Assembly (NCBI GenBank): GCA_041397725.1
Contig: JAWKVZ010000009.1
Coordinates: forward strand, 62,001-126,000
DNA length: 64,000 bases
Origin: JAGRKR01 sp041397725
Lineage (GTDB): Bacteria > Pseudomonadota > Alphaproteobacteria > Rhizobiales > Hyphomicrobiaceae
Reading direction: 5' to 3'
The position numbers were made by a program, and so were the translations under genes. Below, piece by piece: positions 45,165 through 54,123 of this stretch (the stretch's first letter is position 1; every line of letters starts with the position of its first letter). The notes beneath the pieces are model-generated. The model was not told the origin of the DNA. It saw nothing but the letters and a program-made list of their open reading frames with translations, and searched no databases.

Positions 45165-46766
45165 TCAGGCGACGCCGGCCGCGGTGCGTCGCAAGACGCG
45201 CCCGGCCAGCGCGCCCGTGTGAACGCCGCCGTCGATGACCGGCACGCCATTGACGATCACATAGGGAATGCCGCGGGGGTAGTGCCGCGGCTCGGCAAAT
45301 GTCCCACGGTCCGCGACGGTGGCTGGATCGAGAACGGTGATGTCGGCCATGGCGCCCGTGCGAAGGGTGCCGCGGTCTGTGAGGCCGATGGCGGCGGCCG
45401 TCGCACCGGTCATCTTGTGCACGGCCGCGGGCAAATCGAGGAGGCCGAGGTCGCGGGCGTAATGGCCGAGGATGCGCGGGAAGGTGCCGAACAGGCGGGG
45501 GTGCGGCAGGTCTGCGGCGAGCGGGCCGCCGGGCCCGAGGGCGCGGCCGTCGGAGCCGACCAGCACCCAGGGGCAGGCCACGAAGGTCTCGATATCGGCT
45601 TCGGCGATGGCGGTGATCAGGCCCCGCGTCGCGCCCCGGTCGGCGAGCAGGAGCGCACAGAGCGCGTCGACGCCGTCGCAGCCGTGTCTCTCAGCGAGCT
45701 CTGCGATGGTCGCGCCGACGGCATCCGCACTGCCGGGCGAGGTGGAAACCCGCACCGCATCCCACGAGGGGATGCGGCCGAAGGCATTGAGGCCGCGCGC
45801 GGCGATGTCCGCGCGCACGCGCGCGCGGGCATCGGCATCGGCGAGCCTCTCCAGCAGTCGCGCCACGCCGCCCTCGAGCATCCAGGACGGCAGCAGGTTG
45901 CGCAGGGGATTGACTGCGGTGGGGTATGGGTAGTGATCGCAATCGATCGGCACGCCACGCTCGCGCGCTGCCGCCAGCGTCTCCAGTAGACGCTGCGCCG
46001 CGCCCCAGTTGTCGGATCCGGATACCTTGATGTGGACGATCCGCGTGCGCGCGCCGGTGCGCTCGGCCGCCGCGATAGCCTCGTGCGCGGCTGTGAGCAC
46101 GTCGTTCGCCTCGTCGCGCAGATGCGTGGCATAGCGGGCGCCGTAGCGTGCCGCCAGCCGCGCGAAAGCCTCGAGCTCGGCGGATGAGGCGAACGCACCG
46201 GGCGCGGTAAATGGGCCGGAGGAAACACCGGCCGCGCCGGCGTCCAGAGCCTCCTCGACCAGTCGCTCCATGGCGGCCTGCTCGTGGTACGTGGGTGCGC
46301 GGTTCTCCAGCCCCATCACCGCGACGCGCACCGTGTTGTGCCCGACTTGCATCGCGACGTTGACCGAGGTCGGCGGGAACGACGCCATGTAGCCCGCGAA
46401 GTCGGTCTCGCGAAGCGACAGCGCTGGCGCCATGGCAGAGAGGTAGTCGGCGAGGACCGGCAGACGGCCTGGTGGAATTGGCGCCGCCGTGAAGCCGCAA
46501 CTGCCGATCAACTCGGTCGTGATGCCCTGGTGCACGCGGCTCTCCGCCCGCGGGTAGAGCGGCAGGCTGAGGTCCGAATGGGTCTTCACGTCGATGAAGC
46601 CCGGCGCCACCACCAGGCCCTTCGCGTCGATGGTACGCCGGGCCGTACGTGCGCAGTCGGACCGGATCTCCACGATGCGATCCCCGCGAACGACGATATC
46701 GGCCGTGCGGGGCGGCGCGCCTGTGCCGTCGACGACCGCACCGCCACGGATCAGCAGGTCGTCCAT
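45165..46766 (-). CDS. D-aminoacylase-like amidohydrolase
   Basis: 533 residues, the size of N-acyl-D-amino-acid deacylases. Amidohydrolase barrel: DLLIRGGAVVDGTGAP at the start and APGFIDVKTHSDLSL at strand 1. The tight zinc site of D-aminoacylase is kept: Cys in GSCGFTAAP, His in YATHLRDEA, His in IVHIKVSG; the Asp is in LVGSDGRAL. Unusual: the first His of the HxH motif is Lys (VKTHSD), so the second metal site may be altered. Downstream of the LLM monooxygenase (84-base gap) on the same strand; the two may degrade an N-acylated compound. Confidence 0.87.
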   Translation of the reverse strand: MDDLLIRGGAVVDGTGAPPRTADIVVRGDRIVEIRSDCARTARRTIDAKGLVVAPGFIDVKTHSDLSLPLYPRAESRVHQGITTELIGSCGFTAAPIPPGRLPVLADYLSAMAPALSLRETDFAGYMASFPPTSVNVAMQVGHNTVRVAVMGLENRAPTYHEQAAMERLVEEALDAGAAGVSSGPFTAPGAFASSAELEAFARLAARYGARYATHLRDEANDVLTAAHEAIAAAERTGARTRIVHIKVSGSDNWGAAQRLLETLAAARERGVPIDCDHYPYPTAVNPLRNLLPSWMLEGGVARLLERLADADARARVRADIAARGLNAFGRIPSWDAVRVSTSPGSADAVGATIAELAERHGCDGVDALCALLLADRGATRGLITAIAEADIETFVACPWVLVGSDGRALGPGGPLAADLPHPRLFGTFPRILGHYARDLGLLDLPAAVHKMTGATAAAIGLTDRGTLRTGAMADITVLDPATVADRGTFAEPRHYPRGIPYVIVNGVPVIDGGVHTGALAGRVLRRTAAGVA

Positions 46767-46850
46767 CGCCTACTCCATCGAGCCGGGCGCCGCTGTTGCC
46801 ACGCCGGCCCACGTGCGAGGGTGAGATTGACGCCCCCCCCTGTGACGTGA

Positions 46851-47966
46851 TCAGGCCGCTTGCGGCAGACCGTCCGCGAGCCGGTCGGCGAAGTAGGGCA
46901 TGACCTTCTGGGAGAAGGTGCGCGCCGCCTCCGCGTGCGTGAAGCCGGACAGGCAGAACGACGAGCAGCCCGCATCGACGAATTCCTGCAGGGTCGCGGC
47001 GACCTGTTCGGGATTGCCGACCACGGCGATGCCGGCGCCGGCGCGGGCCTTGGAGATGCCGGCCCACAGGTGCGGATGGATCTTGAGATCGTCGCCGGCC
47101 TGCTCGAGCAGCTCCCAGACGCGGCGGTTGGCTTCCGACGTCCGGCGGATGGCTGCGACCGTGTCCGCGCCCTTGCGCATATTGTAGGGACTGACGCCGA
47201 CCGCGCCCTTGACCAGCGCATTGGCGCGATCCCAGGCTTCCGCCTCGGTGTCGGCGCAGACGATCTGCAACCGCATGCCGAACTGCAGCGCCTTCTCGCG
47301 TCCATATTTCGCCGCCAGCTTGCGAAGCTCGCCGATGCGCTGCTCGATCACCTTGGGCTTGTCGCCCCAGAAGAGATGCACGGTGGAATGCTTGGCCGAG
47401 ATCTCCGCGGCATAGGCCGAGCCGCCACCGAGGAAGAATGGCGGGTGGGGCTTCTGCAAGGGCTTGGGCTCGATGACCTGATTGCAGGTGTAGTGCTTGC
47501 CGACGTGGCCGATCGGCTCGTCGGAAGCCCACAGCTTCTTCATGATGGTGACTTCCTCGTCCATCTTCTCGTAGCGGACTTCTTTGGAGTCGAGGATGCC
47601 GTCGGCGGCGGAATCGTCGTCGTTGATGCCGGCGATCAGGTTGATGCAGAGCCGGCCGCCCGACATCTGATCGAGAGTTGCGAGCAACCGGGCGGAGAGA
47701 GCAGGGTTGACGTAGCCCGAGCGCAACGCGATCAGCGGCGCCACGTTGCGCGTGCGCGCCGCGTACCAGGACGCCACGACGGTGGCCTCCCAGCAGATGG
47801 CATTGACGGGCATCAACAGGTACTTGTAGCCGCCGTTATCCACGGCATCGACGATCTCGTCGAGCATCGGTCGCGACGGCGGGATGCGCTGGGCCGGATC
47901 GGTCAGGCAGGTGCTGTCGCCGTTGGTCGGCAAAAACCATCCGAAGGTGATGTCGCGCTGTGCCAT
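46851..47966 (-). CDS. Luciferase-like (LLM) flavin-dependent monooxygenase
   Basis: 371 residues. FMN-dependent bacterial-luciferase fold similar to SsuD alkanesulfonate monooxygenase: ITFGWFLPTNGDST, LDQMSGGRLCINLIAGIND, VRYEKMDEEVTIMKKLW, HYTCNQVIEPKPLQKPHPP, and the C-terminal VVGNPEQVAATLQEFVDAG. Might desulfonate or oxidise an organosulfur or amine compound using FMNH2; substrate unknown. ATG 47966. Lies between cbbR (143 bases upstream, same strand) and the D-aminoacylase-like gene. Confidence 0.9.
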   Translation of the reverse strand: MAQRDITFGWFLPTNGDSTCLTDPAQRIPPSRPMLDEIVDAVDNGGYKYLLMPVNAICWEATVVASWYAARTRNVAPLIALRSGYVNPALSARLLATLDQMSGGRLCINLIAGINDDDSAADGILDSKEVRYEKMDEEVTIMKKLWASDEPIGHVGKHYTCNQVIEPKPLQKPHPPFFLGGGSAYAAEISAKHSTVHLFWGDKPKVIEQRIGELRKLAAKYGREKALQFGMRLQIVCADTEAEAWDRANALVKGAVGVSPYNMRKGADTVAAIRRTSEANRRVWELLEQAGDDLKIHPHLWAGISKARAGAGIAVVGNPEQVAATLQEFVDAGCSSFCLSGFTHAEAARTFSQKVMPYFADRLADGLPQAA

Positions 47967-48109
47967 GGGCCGATCCCGCTTCCTGGTGTCACTGGTGGCT
48001 GCCGCTGCCGGAGGCACGGCCGGGTTGCTTACTGACGTCATGTTATCGATGCGCGCGCGTCGAAGCAACGCGGCGGCGGGCTGAGCGCGACATTTTGCGA
48101 CCAGAACCG

Positions 48110-49030
48110 TCACAGGCGCGGCATCAGTGCCGCGCGGCGGTCCAGGAGAAAGCGGATGAGGATTTCGGCGGCCCGGCTCGGCAGGCGGTCGCTGCGGTGA
48201 ACCAGGAACCACTGGCGGATGACCGGCAGCCCCGCGACATCCAGCGTCGCGAGCTTGCCGTCCTCTATCTCGGCCATGCACGTGTGGGCGGAAATGATGG
48301 AGAGGCCGAGCCCGGCCAGGACGGCCTGCTTTATGGTCTCGTTGGTGCCCATCTCCACCACGTCGAAGGGCCGCCCGCCGCCGATCCGCTCCAGGAACCG
48401 CTCCATCAGGCGCCGCGTGCCGGAGCCGTTCTCCCGCGCGAGAAAGCGCTCCGCGAACAACTCTCCGACGTCGATGTCGGCAGCGTCGGCGAGGCGGTGG
48501 CCGGGCGGCGCGATCAGCACGTGGGGATGGTCGCCGAGCGCGATGGCCGTCAGGGGCAGATGGTCCGGCGGCTGGCCCATGATCATCACGTCGACCTCGC
48601 TCGACTCGAGCCATCGAATGATCTCACGGCGGTTGCCGACGGCGAGGCGCACACGGATCGCGGGATGAGCGGCTTGAAAGGTGGCCGCGATCTGCGGCGC
48701 GATGTACTTGGCGGTGCTCACGGCCCCGAGCAGCACCGAGCCTGCGGCACCTGAGCGCAGATCGTCTATGCGGGAGCGGGTGCGGGCGAGCAGGCGCTCG
48801 ATGTCGTCAGCGGCATCGACCAGGACCTGTCCGACCTCGGTCGGCACGAACCCGTCGCGCGAGCGGTCGAAGAGGGCGGCGCCTACGCTTTTCTCCAGTA
48901 TTTTCAGTTGTGTCGTGATCGCGGGCGGGGTGACCGACAGCTCGCGTGCGGCGGCTGTCACCGAGCCGGTCTGGACGGTGCAGGCGAGCGCGCGCAGGTG
49001 CTTCAGAGTGAGGCTGCGAAAGTCTGGCAT
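48110..49030 (-). CDS. cbbR: LysR-type regulator of the Calvin-cycle operon
   Basis: 306 residues. N-terminal HTH LKHLRALACTVQTGSVTAAARELSVTPPAITTQ-type (TAAARELSVTPPAIT), then a LysR effector domain with SGAAGSVLLGAVSTAKYIAPQ and SSEVDVMIMGQPP, a pattern typical of CbbR. CbbR activates cbb genes in response to metabolites such as RuBP, PEP or NADPH. Divergent from cbbF with a 108-base AT-rich gap, the classical arrangement. Confidence 0.95.
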   Translation of the reverse strand: MPDFRSLTLKHLRALACTVQTGSVTAAARELSVTPPAITTQLKILEKSVGAALFDRSRDGFVPTEVGQVLVDAADDIERLLARTRSRIDDLRSGAAGSVLLGAVSTAKYIAPQIAATFQAAHPAIRVRLAVGNRREIIRWLESSEVDVMIMGQPPDHLPLTAIALGDHPHVLIAPPGHRLADAADIDVGELFAERFLARENGSGTRRLMERFLERIGGGRPFDVVEMGTNETIKQAVLAGLGLSIISAHTCMAEIEDGKLATLDVAGLPVIRQWFLVHRSDRLPSRAAEILIRFLLDRRAALMPRL

Positions 49031-49138
49031 TCAATTTTTCTACATCAGTCTGCAAAATTATTAAATTTTCTTTTGGTCGCGACCTGCACCACGCTGCCCC
49101 TCGTCACGACGAGTGCGGGTAACCAGGGAGCGGCGGCC
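49031..49138. promoter_or_regulatory. cbbR-cbbF intergenic control region
   Basis: The segment 49031-49072 is strikingly AT-rich in a GC-rich neighbourhood. AATTTT (49033-49038) and AAAATT (49054-49059) form one dyad; AAAATT (49054-49059) and AATTTT (49064-49069) form another. Such dyads fit the tandem CbbR sites expected between cbbR and its target operon. An exact TNA-N7-TNA CbbR motif could not be assigned confidently. Confidence 0.6.
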
Positions 49139-50194
49139 ATGGCGCAGATCGATCACGAAACGAGCCTCGATCTCGGCGAGCGATTGCTGGCGGCGGCCCG
49201 GCGGAATCCGACGAAACGCTCGGTCGCCAAGGTTGTGGTGGCGCTGGCCAGTGTGGCGCGTCAGATCTCCGGCCTGCTGGCTCGTGGTCCGCTGGCCGGG
49301 CGGCTCGGCGAGGCGGCGGGGGGAGCCAACGCCGATGGTGACGCGCAGAAGCGTCTGGACGTGCTGGCCAATACGCTGATCATCGAGGCTCTGAAACGCA
49401 CGCCGACCGCCTACTACGCCTCCGAGGAGGAGGACGCGATCCTGACCTTGGCGCGCAATGGCCTGCTGGCCGTCGCTGTCGATCCGCTCGACGGCTCGTC
49501 CAACATCGACGTCAACGTTTCCATCGGCACCATCTTCTCCATCTATCCCGCCTCCCGCGACGGGGCGACGGCCTCGTTCTTCCGTCCGGGCCGCGAGCAG
49601 ATCGCCAGCGGCTACTTCGTCTACGGCTCGCACACGGCGCTGGTGCTGACCACCGGGGAGGGCGTCGATCTCTACGTGCTCGATCCACAGAGCGGCGCGT
49701 TCGTGCTGGCGGGGGCGGGCCTGACGATCCCCGCGGCGACGCGCGAGTTCGCGATCAACACCTCGAACTATCGCCACTGGCCGGAGCCGGTGCGCACGTT
49801 CATCGACGATTGCGTTGCCGGCAAGGACGGTCCGCGCGCCAAAGACTTCAACATGCGCTGGATCGCCTCGCTGGTGGCCGAGACGCACCGCATTTTCGCG
49901 CGCGGCGGCGTGTTCCTCTATCCCGCAGATCGGCGCAAGGGCTACGAGAGGGGGCGGCTGCGGCTTCTCTACGAGGCAGCACCCATCGCGCTGCTGGCCG
50001 AGCAGGCGGGCGGTGTGGCGATCGACGGCGAGATCCGCATCCTCGACAAGACGCCGGCCGACATGCACCAGCGCACGCCCCTGATCTTCGGCTCTGCGGA
50101 GAAGGTCCAGCGCATCAGGGACTACCACACAGAGCCGGCATACCAGCGTCAGAAGGCTCCGCTCTTCGCCGAGCGCAGCCTGTTCCGGGCCTGA
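49139..50194 (+). CDS. cbbF: Fructose-1,6-bisphosphatase, class I
   Basis: 351 residues. Hydrolyses fructose 1,6-bisphosphate (and usually sedoheptulose 1,7-bisphosphate in autotrophs) in the Calvin cycle. Metal and substrate motifs: YYASEEED (Glu), AVDPLDGSSNIDVN, and VAETHRIFARGGVFLYPAD. The C-terminal LLYEAAPIALLAEQAGG is typical. AGGGAG precedes ATG 49139. First gene of the cbb operon; cbbP starts 11 bases after its stop. Confidence 0.95.
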   Translation: MAQIDHETSLDLGERLLAAARRNPTKRSVAKVVVALASVARQISGLLARGPLAGRLGEAAGGANADGDAQKRLDVLANTLIIEALKRTPTAYYASEEEDAILTLARNGLLAVAVDPLDGSSNIDVNVSIGTIFSIYPASRDGATASFFRPGREQIASGYFVYGSHTALVLTTGEGVDLYVLDPQSGAFVLAGAGLTIPAATREFAINTSNYRHWPEPVRTFIDDCVAGKDGPRAKDFNMRWIASLVAETHRIFARGGVFLYPADRRKGYERGRLRLLYEAAPIALLAEQAGGVAIDGEIRILDKTPADMHQRTPLIFGSAEKVQRIRDYHTEPAYQRQKAPLFAERSLFRA

Positions 50195-50205
50195 GGAGGC
50201 CGCCC

Positions 50206-51081
50206 ATGTCGGCAAACCATCCCATCATCTCGGTGGTCGGCTCCTCCGGGGCCGGCACGAGCACCGTCCGCCATACCTTCGAGCAGATCTTCCGGCGCGA
50301 AGGTATCGAGGCCGCAATGATCGAAGGCGATGCCTTCCACCGCTTCGACCGCGCGGCCATGAAGGCCGAGATGGAGCGCCGCATCGCCGCTGGCGATCAC
50401 ACGTTCAGCCATTTCTCCATGGAAGCGAACCTGCTCGACGAGCTCGAGGCGCAGTTCAAGGCCTATGCGGAAACCGGCCGTTGCCGCTCGCGCACCTACG
50501 TCCACAGCGACGAGGAGGCTGTCGTGCACGCCATGCCGCCGGGCCAGTTCACCGACTGGCGCAAGATCGGCGAAGGTTCGGAGCTGCTGTTCTACGAGGG
50601 GCTCCACGGTGCAGTGCGCACGCCCGCCGTCGACATCGCGCGCTGGGCCGACCTGAAGATCGGGGTCGTGCCGGTCATCAATCTCGAATGGATCCAGAAG
50701 ATCCACCGGGACCGTGCCGCGCGAGGCTACACGACCGAGGCCGTGACGGACACCATCCTCAGGCGCATGACGGCCTATGTGAACGTCATCTGCCCGCAGT
50801 TCTCCGAAACCGATGTCAACTTTCAGCGCGTGCCGACGGTCGATACCTCGAACCCGTTCGTGGCGCGCTGGATACCGACGGCAGGCGAGTCGCTCGTGGT
50901 GATCCGCTTCCGCAGCCCACGCGGCATCGACTTCCCCTATCTCGTCACCATGATCCCCGGCAGTTGGATGAGCCGCGCCAACTCGATCGTGATCCCAGGC
51001 GACAAGCTCGATCTGGCGATGCAGCTCATCCTGACGCCGATGATCATTCGCCTGGTCGAGCGGGCTCGCCGCGCGGGCTGA
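50206..51081 (+). CDS. cbbP: Phosphoribulokinase
   Basis: 291 residues, the short proteobacterial type. Phosphorylates ribulose 5-phosphate to RuBP. Nucleotide loop VVGSSGAGTSTV, then IEGDAFHRFDR (catalytic Asp/base region), HFSMEANLLDELE, LLFYEGLHG (Walker B-like Glu) and YVNVICPQFSETDVNFQRVP. The ribosome-binding site GAGGAGG overlaps the cbbF stop region. Allosteric NADH activation is known in this class; nothing here argues against it. Confidence 0.96.
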   Translation: MSANHPIISVVGSSGAGTSTVRHTFEQIFRREGIEAAMIEGDAFHRFDRAAMKAEMERRIAAGDHTFSHFSMEANLLDELEAQFKAYAETGRCRSRTYVHSDEEAVVHAMPPGQFTDWRKIGEGSELLFYEGLHGAVRTPAVDIARWADLKIGVVPVINLEWIQKIHRDRAARGYTTEAVTDTILRRMTAYVNVICPQFSETDVNFQRVPTVDTSNPFVARWIPTAGESLVVIRFRSPRGIDFPYLVTMIPGSWMSRANSIVIPGDKLDLAMQLILTPMIIRLVERARRAG

Positions 51082-51123
51082 CGGTGCCGCCACAGCCGGC
51101 GGCAAAACACAGAGAGGTGAGGC

Positions 51124-52200
51124 ATGGCACGCATCACGCTGAGGCAGCTTCTCGATCACGCCGCCGAGCACAGCTACGGCGTGCCGGCCTTCAACATCAA
51201 CAACATGGAGCAGGGCCTCGCCATCATGGCGGCGGCCAGGGCGACGGACAGCCCGGTCATCATGCAGGTGAGCCGCGGCGCCCGCTCCTACGCCAACGAC
51301 ATCATGCTGGCGAAGATGATGGAGGCGCTGGAGCTGATGTATCCGGACATTCCCGTCTGCATCCATCAGGATCACGGCAACACTGTCGCCACCTGCCTCA
51401 CCGCCATCCAGAACGGCTTCACCTCGGTGATGATGGACGGCTCGCTCGAGGCGGACGCCAGGACGCCGGCCGACTACGCCTACAACGTCGCCATCACGCG
51501 GCAGGTGGCCGACCTCGCGCACATGGTCGGCGCCTCGGTCGAAGGTGAGCTCGGCTGCCTCGGCAGTCTCGAGACCGGCCACGGCGAGGCCGAGGACGGC
51601 CACGGCTTCGAGGGGCGGCTCGACCGGGCGAAGCTGCTGACAGACCCCGACGAGGCCGCCCGCTTCGTCGCCGAGACGAAGGTCGACGCGCTGGCGGTGG
51701 CCATCGGCACCAGTCACGGCGCCTACAAGTTCACGCGCAAGCCGACAGGCGACGTGCTCGCCATGGACGTGATCGAGAAGATCCACGCGAGGCTGCCCGA
51801 CACGCACATCGTCATGCACGGCTCGTCGTCGGTGCCGGAGGAATGGCAGGCCGTGTTCAAGGCGCACGGAGGCGAGATGCGCGAGACCTACGGCGTGCCG
51901 GTCGAGGAGATCGTACGCGGTATCCGCCACGGTGTGAGGAAGGTCAACATCGACACCGACCTGCGCCTCGCCGCCGCTGCCGAGTTCCGTCGCGTGGCGG
52001 CGACAGCCCCCGGCGAGTTTGACCCGCGAAAGTTTCTCAAGCCGGCCCTGGACGCCATGAGCAAGGTCTGCCGGGAGCGCTTCGAGGCCTTCGGCACCGC
52101 CGGCCACGCCGCGCGCATCAAGGTCGTGCCGATGAGCGACATGGCCAAGCGCTATGCGCAAGGCGCCCTCGATCCCGGCCGCACGGCCAATGCAGCCTGA
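51124..52200 (+). CDS. cbbA: Fructose-bisphosphate aldolase, class II
   Basis: 358 residues. Condenses DHAP with glyceraldehyde 3-phosphate, and with erythrose 4-phosphate in the Calvin cycle. Zinc-aldolase motifs: YGVPAFNINNMEQG, VCIHQDHGNT (Asp, zinc His), VEGELGCLGSLE, AIGTSHGAYKF (His) and VMHGSSSVPEEW (His), and KVNIDTDLRLA. Normal length for the Calvin-type subgroup. GAGAGGTGAGG precedes ATG 51124. Confidence 0.96.
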   Translation: MARITLRQLLDHAAEHSYGVPAFNINNMEQGLAIMAAARATDSPVIMQVSRGARSYANDIMLAKMMEALELMYPDIPVCIHQDHGNTVATCLTAIQNGFTSVMMDGSLEADARTPADYAYNVAITRQVADLAHMVGASVEGELGCLGSLETGHGEAEDGHGFEGRLDRAKLLTDPDEAARFVAETKVDALAVAIGTSHGAYKFTRKPTGDVLAMDVIEKIHARLPDTHIVMHGSSSVPEEWQAVFKAHGGEMRETYGVPVEEIVRGIRHGVRKVNIDTDLRLAAAAEFRRVAATAPGEFDPRKFLKPALDAMSKVCRERFEAFGTAGHAARIKVVPMSDMAKRYAQGALDPGRTANAA

Positions 52201-52237
52201 CGGCGGCGCCCCGAGTAATCCCGAGAGGACAGATGTC

Positions 52238-53698
52238 ATGCAGGACAAGAGCACGACCGAGATCAAGGGCAAGGAGCGGTACAAGGCCGGCGTCCTGAAA
52301 TACGCGCAGATGGGCTACTGGGACAGCGACTACGAGCCCAAGGACACCGACGTCATCGCGCTCTTCCGCATCACTCCGCAGGAGGGCGTCGATCCGATCG
52401 AGGCGGCAGCCGCGGTTGCCGGCGAGAGCTCGACCGCGACCTGGACGGTCGTGTGGACCGACCGTCTCACGGCCTGTGACCAGTATCGCGCCAAGGCCTA
52501 CCGAGTGGAGTCTGTGGCCGGCACGCCCGGGCAGTATTTCTGCTACGTCGCCTACGATCTCATCCTGTTCGAGCCGGGCTCCATCGCCAACCTCACGGCC
52601 TCGATCATCGGCAACGTGTTCTCGTTCAAGCCGCTCAAGGCGGCGCGGCTCGAGGACATGCGCTTTCCCGCCGCCTACGTGAAGACGTACAAGGGACCGC
52701 CCACCGGCATCGTCGTGGAGCGCGAGCGCCTCGACAAGTTCGGCAAGCCGCTGCTCGGCGCCACGACCAAGCCGAAGCTCGGCCTCTCCGGCAAGAACTA
52801 CGGCCGCGTCGTCTACGAGGGCCTCAAGGGCGGCCTCGACTTCATGAAGGACGACGAGAACATCAATTCGCAGGCGTTCATGCACTGGCGCGACCGTTTC
52901 CTCTACTGCATGGAGGCCGTCAACAAAGCGTCCGCCGAGACTGGCGAGGTGAAGGGGCACTACCTCAACATCACCGCCGGCACGATGGAGGAGATGTACC
53001 GGCGCGCGGAGCTCGCCAAGGAGCTCGGATCGGTGATCGTGATGGTCGATCTGATCATCGGCTGGACCGCGATCCAGTCGATCTCGGAGTGGTGCCGGCA
53101 GAACGACATGATCCTGCACATGCACCGGGCCGGACACGGCACCTACACGCGCCAGAAGAGCCACGGCATCTCGTTCCGCGTCATCGCCAAGTGGCTGCGG
53201 CTCGCCGGCGTCGATCATCTCCACTGCGGCACCGCCGTCGGCAAGCTCGAGGGAGACCCCCTGACGGTGCAGGGCTACTACAACGTCTGTCGCGAGATGA
53301 AGAACGCGGTCGATCTGCCGCGCGGGCTGTTCTTCGAGCAGGACTGGGCCGATACGCTGAAGGTCATGCCCGTGGCTTCGGGCGGCATCCACGCCGGCCA
53401 GATGCACCAGCTTCTCGATCTGTTCGGGGACGACGTCGTGCTGCAATTCGGCGGTGGCACCATCGGCCACCCCATGGGCATCCAGGCCGGCGCCACCGCC
53501 AACCGCGTGGCGCTCGAGGCGATGGTGCTCGCCCGCAACGAGGGGCGTGACATCAGACACGAGGGGCCGGAAATCCTGCGCGCCGCCGCCAGATGGTGCA
53601 AGCCGTTGGAGGCCGCTCTCGATGTGTGGGGCGACATCACCTTCAACTACGCGCCCACGGACACGTCTGATTTCGTACCGACGCCGGGCGTCGCCTGA
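52238..53698 (+). CDS. cbbL: RuBisCO large subunit, red-type form IC
   Basis: 486 residues. Carboxylates RuBP. Catalytic K178 (TTKPKLGLSGKNYGR), carbamylated K204 in GGLDFMKDDENIN, His in MHRAGHGTY, and loop-6 Lys in GTAVGKLEGDP. The N-terminal ERYKAGVLKYAQMGYWDSDY is the red-type form IC/ID hallmark and differs from green-type enzymes. A matching red-type activase gene (cbbX) follows. ATG 52238 after GAGAGG; an in-frame upstream start inside cbbA is unlikely. Confidence 0.98.
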   Translation: MQDKSTTEIKGKERYKAGVLKYAQMGYWDSDYEPKDTDVIALFRITPQEGVDPIEAAAAVAGESSTATWTVVWTDRLTACDQYRAKAYRVESVAGTPGQYFCYVAYDLILFEPGSIANLTASIIGNVFSFKPLKAARLEDMRFPAAYVKTYKGPPTGIVVERERLDKFGKPLLGATTKPKLGLSGKNYGRVVYEGLKGGLDFMKDDENINSQAFMHWRDRFLYCMEAVNKASAETGEVKGHYLNITAGTMEEMYRRAELAKELGSVIVMVDLIIGWTAIQSISEWCRQNDMILHMHRAGHGTYTRQKSHGISFRVIAKWLRLAGVDHLHCGTAVGKLEGDPLTVQGYYNVCREMKNAVDLPRGLFFEQDWADTLKVMPVASGGIHAGQMHQLLDLFGDDVVLQFGGGTIGHPMGIQAGATANRVALEAMVLARNEGRDIRHEGPEILRAAARWCKPLEAALDVWGDITFNYAPTDTSDFVPTPGVA

Positions 53699-53726
53699 CG
53701 GGGCCGCAGCAAGGGAGACCGAACCA

Positions 53727-54119
53727 ATGCGCATCACACAAGGCTGCTTCTCCTTCCTGCCGGATCTGAGCGACGCGCAGATCCACGCGCAGGTCGACTA
53801 TTGCCTCGCCAACGGCTGGGCCGTCGGCATCGAGTTCACGGAGGACCCGCATCCCCGCAACACCTACTGGGAGATGTGGGGCAACCCGATGTTCGATTTG
53901 CGTGACGCCAAGGGCGTGATGATGGAGCTCGACGCCTGCCGGCAGGCGCATCCGCAGGCGTATATCCGCCTCAACGCTTTCGATTCCACGCGCGGGTGGG
54001 AGACGGTCCGCATGTCCTTCATCGTCAATCGGCCGGAGGTCGAGCCCAAGCTCGACATGACCCGTGTCGATGTGCGCGGGCGCGCGCAGGCCTACTCCTG
54101 GAAACCGGTGCGCGGGTGA
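53727..54119 (+). CDS. cbbS: RuBisCO small subunit, red-type
   Basis: 130 residues. Starts MRITQGCFSFLPDLSD and has YCLANGWAVGIEFTEDPHPRN-type sequence (WAVGIEFTED), then WEMWGNPMFD. The extra C-terminal ~30 residues (after RMSFIVNRP) are the red-type extension that forms a beta-barrel in the central pore of the holoenzyme. AAGGGAGA precedes ATG 53727, 28 bases after cbbL. Confidence 0.97.
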   Translation: MRITQGCFSFLPDLSDAQIHAQVDYCLANGWAVGIEFTEDPHPRNTYWEMWGNPMFDLRDAKGVMMELDACRQAHPQAYIRLNAFDSTRGWETVRMSFIVNRPEVEPKLDMTRVDVRGRAQAYSWKPVRG

Positions 54120-54123
54120 CGCG

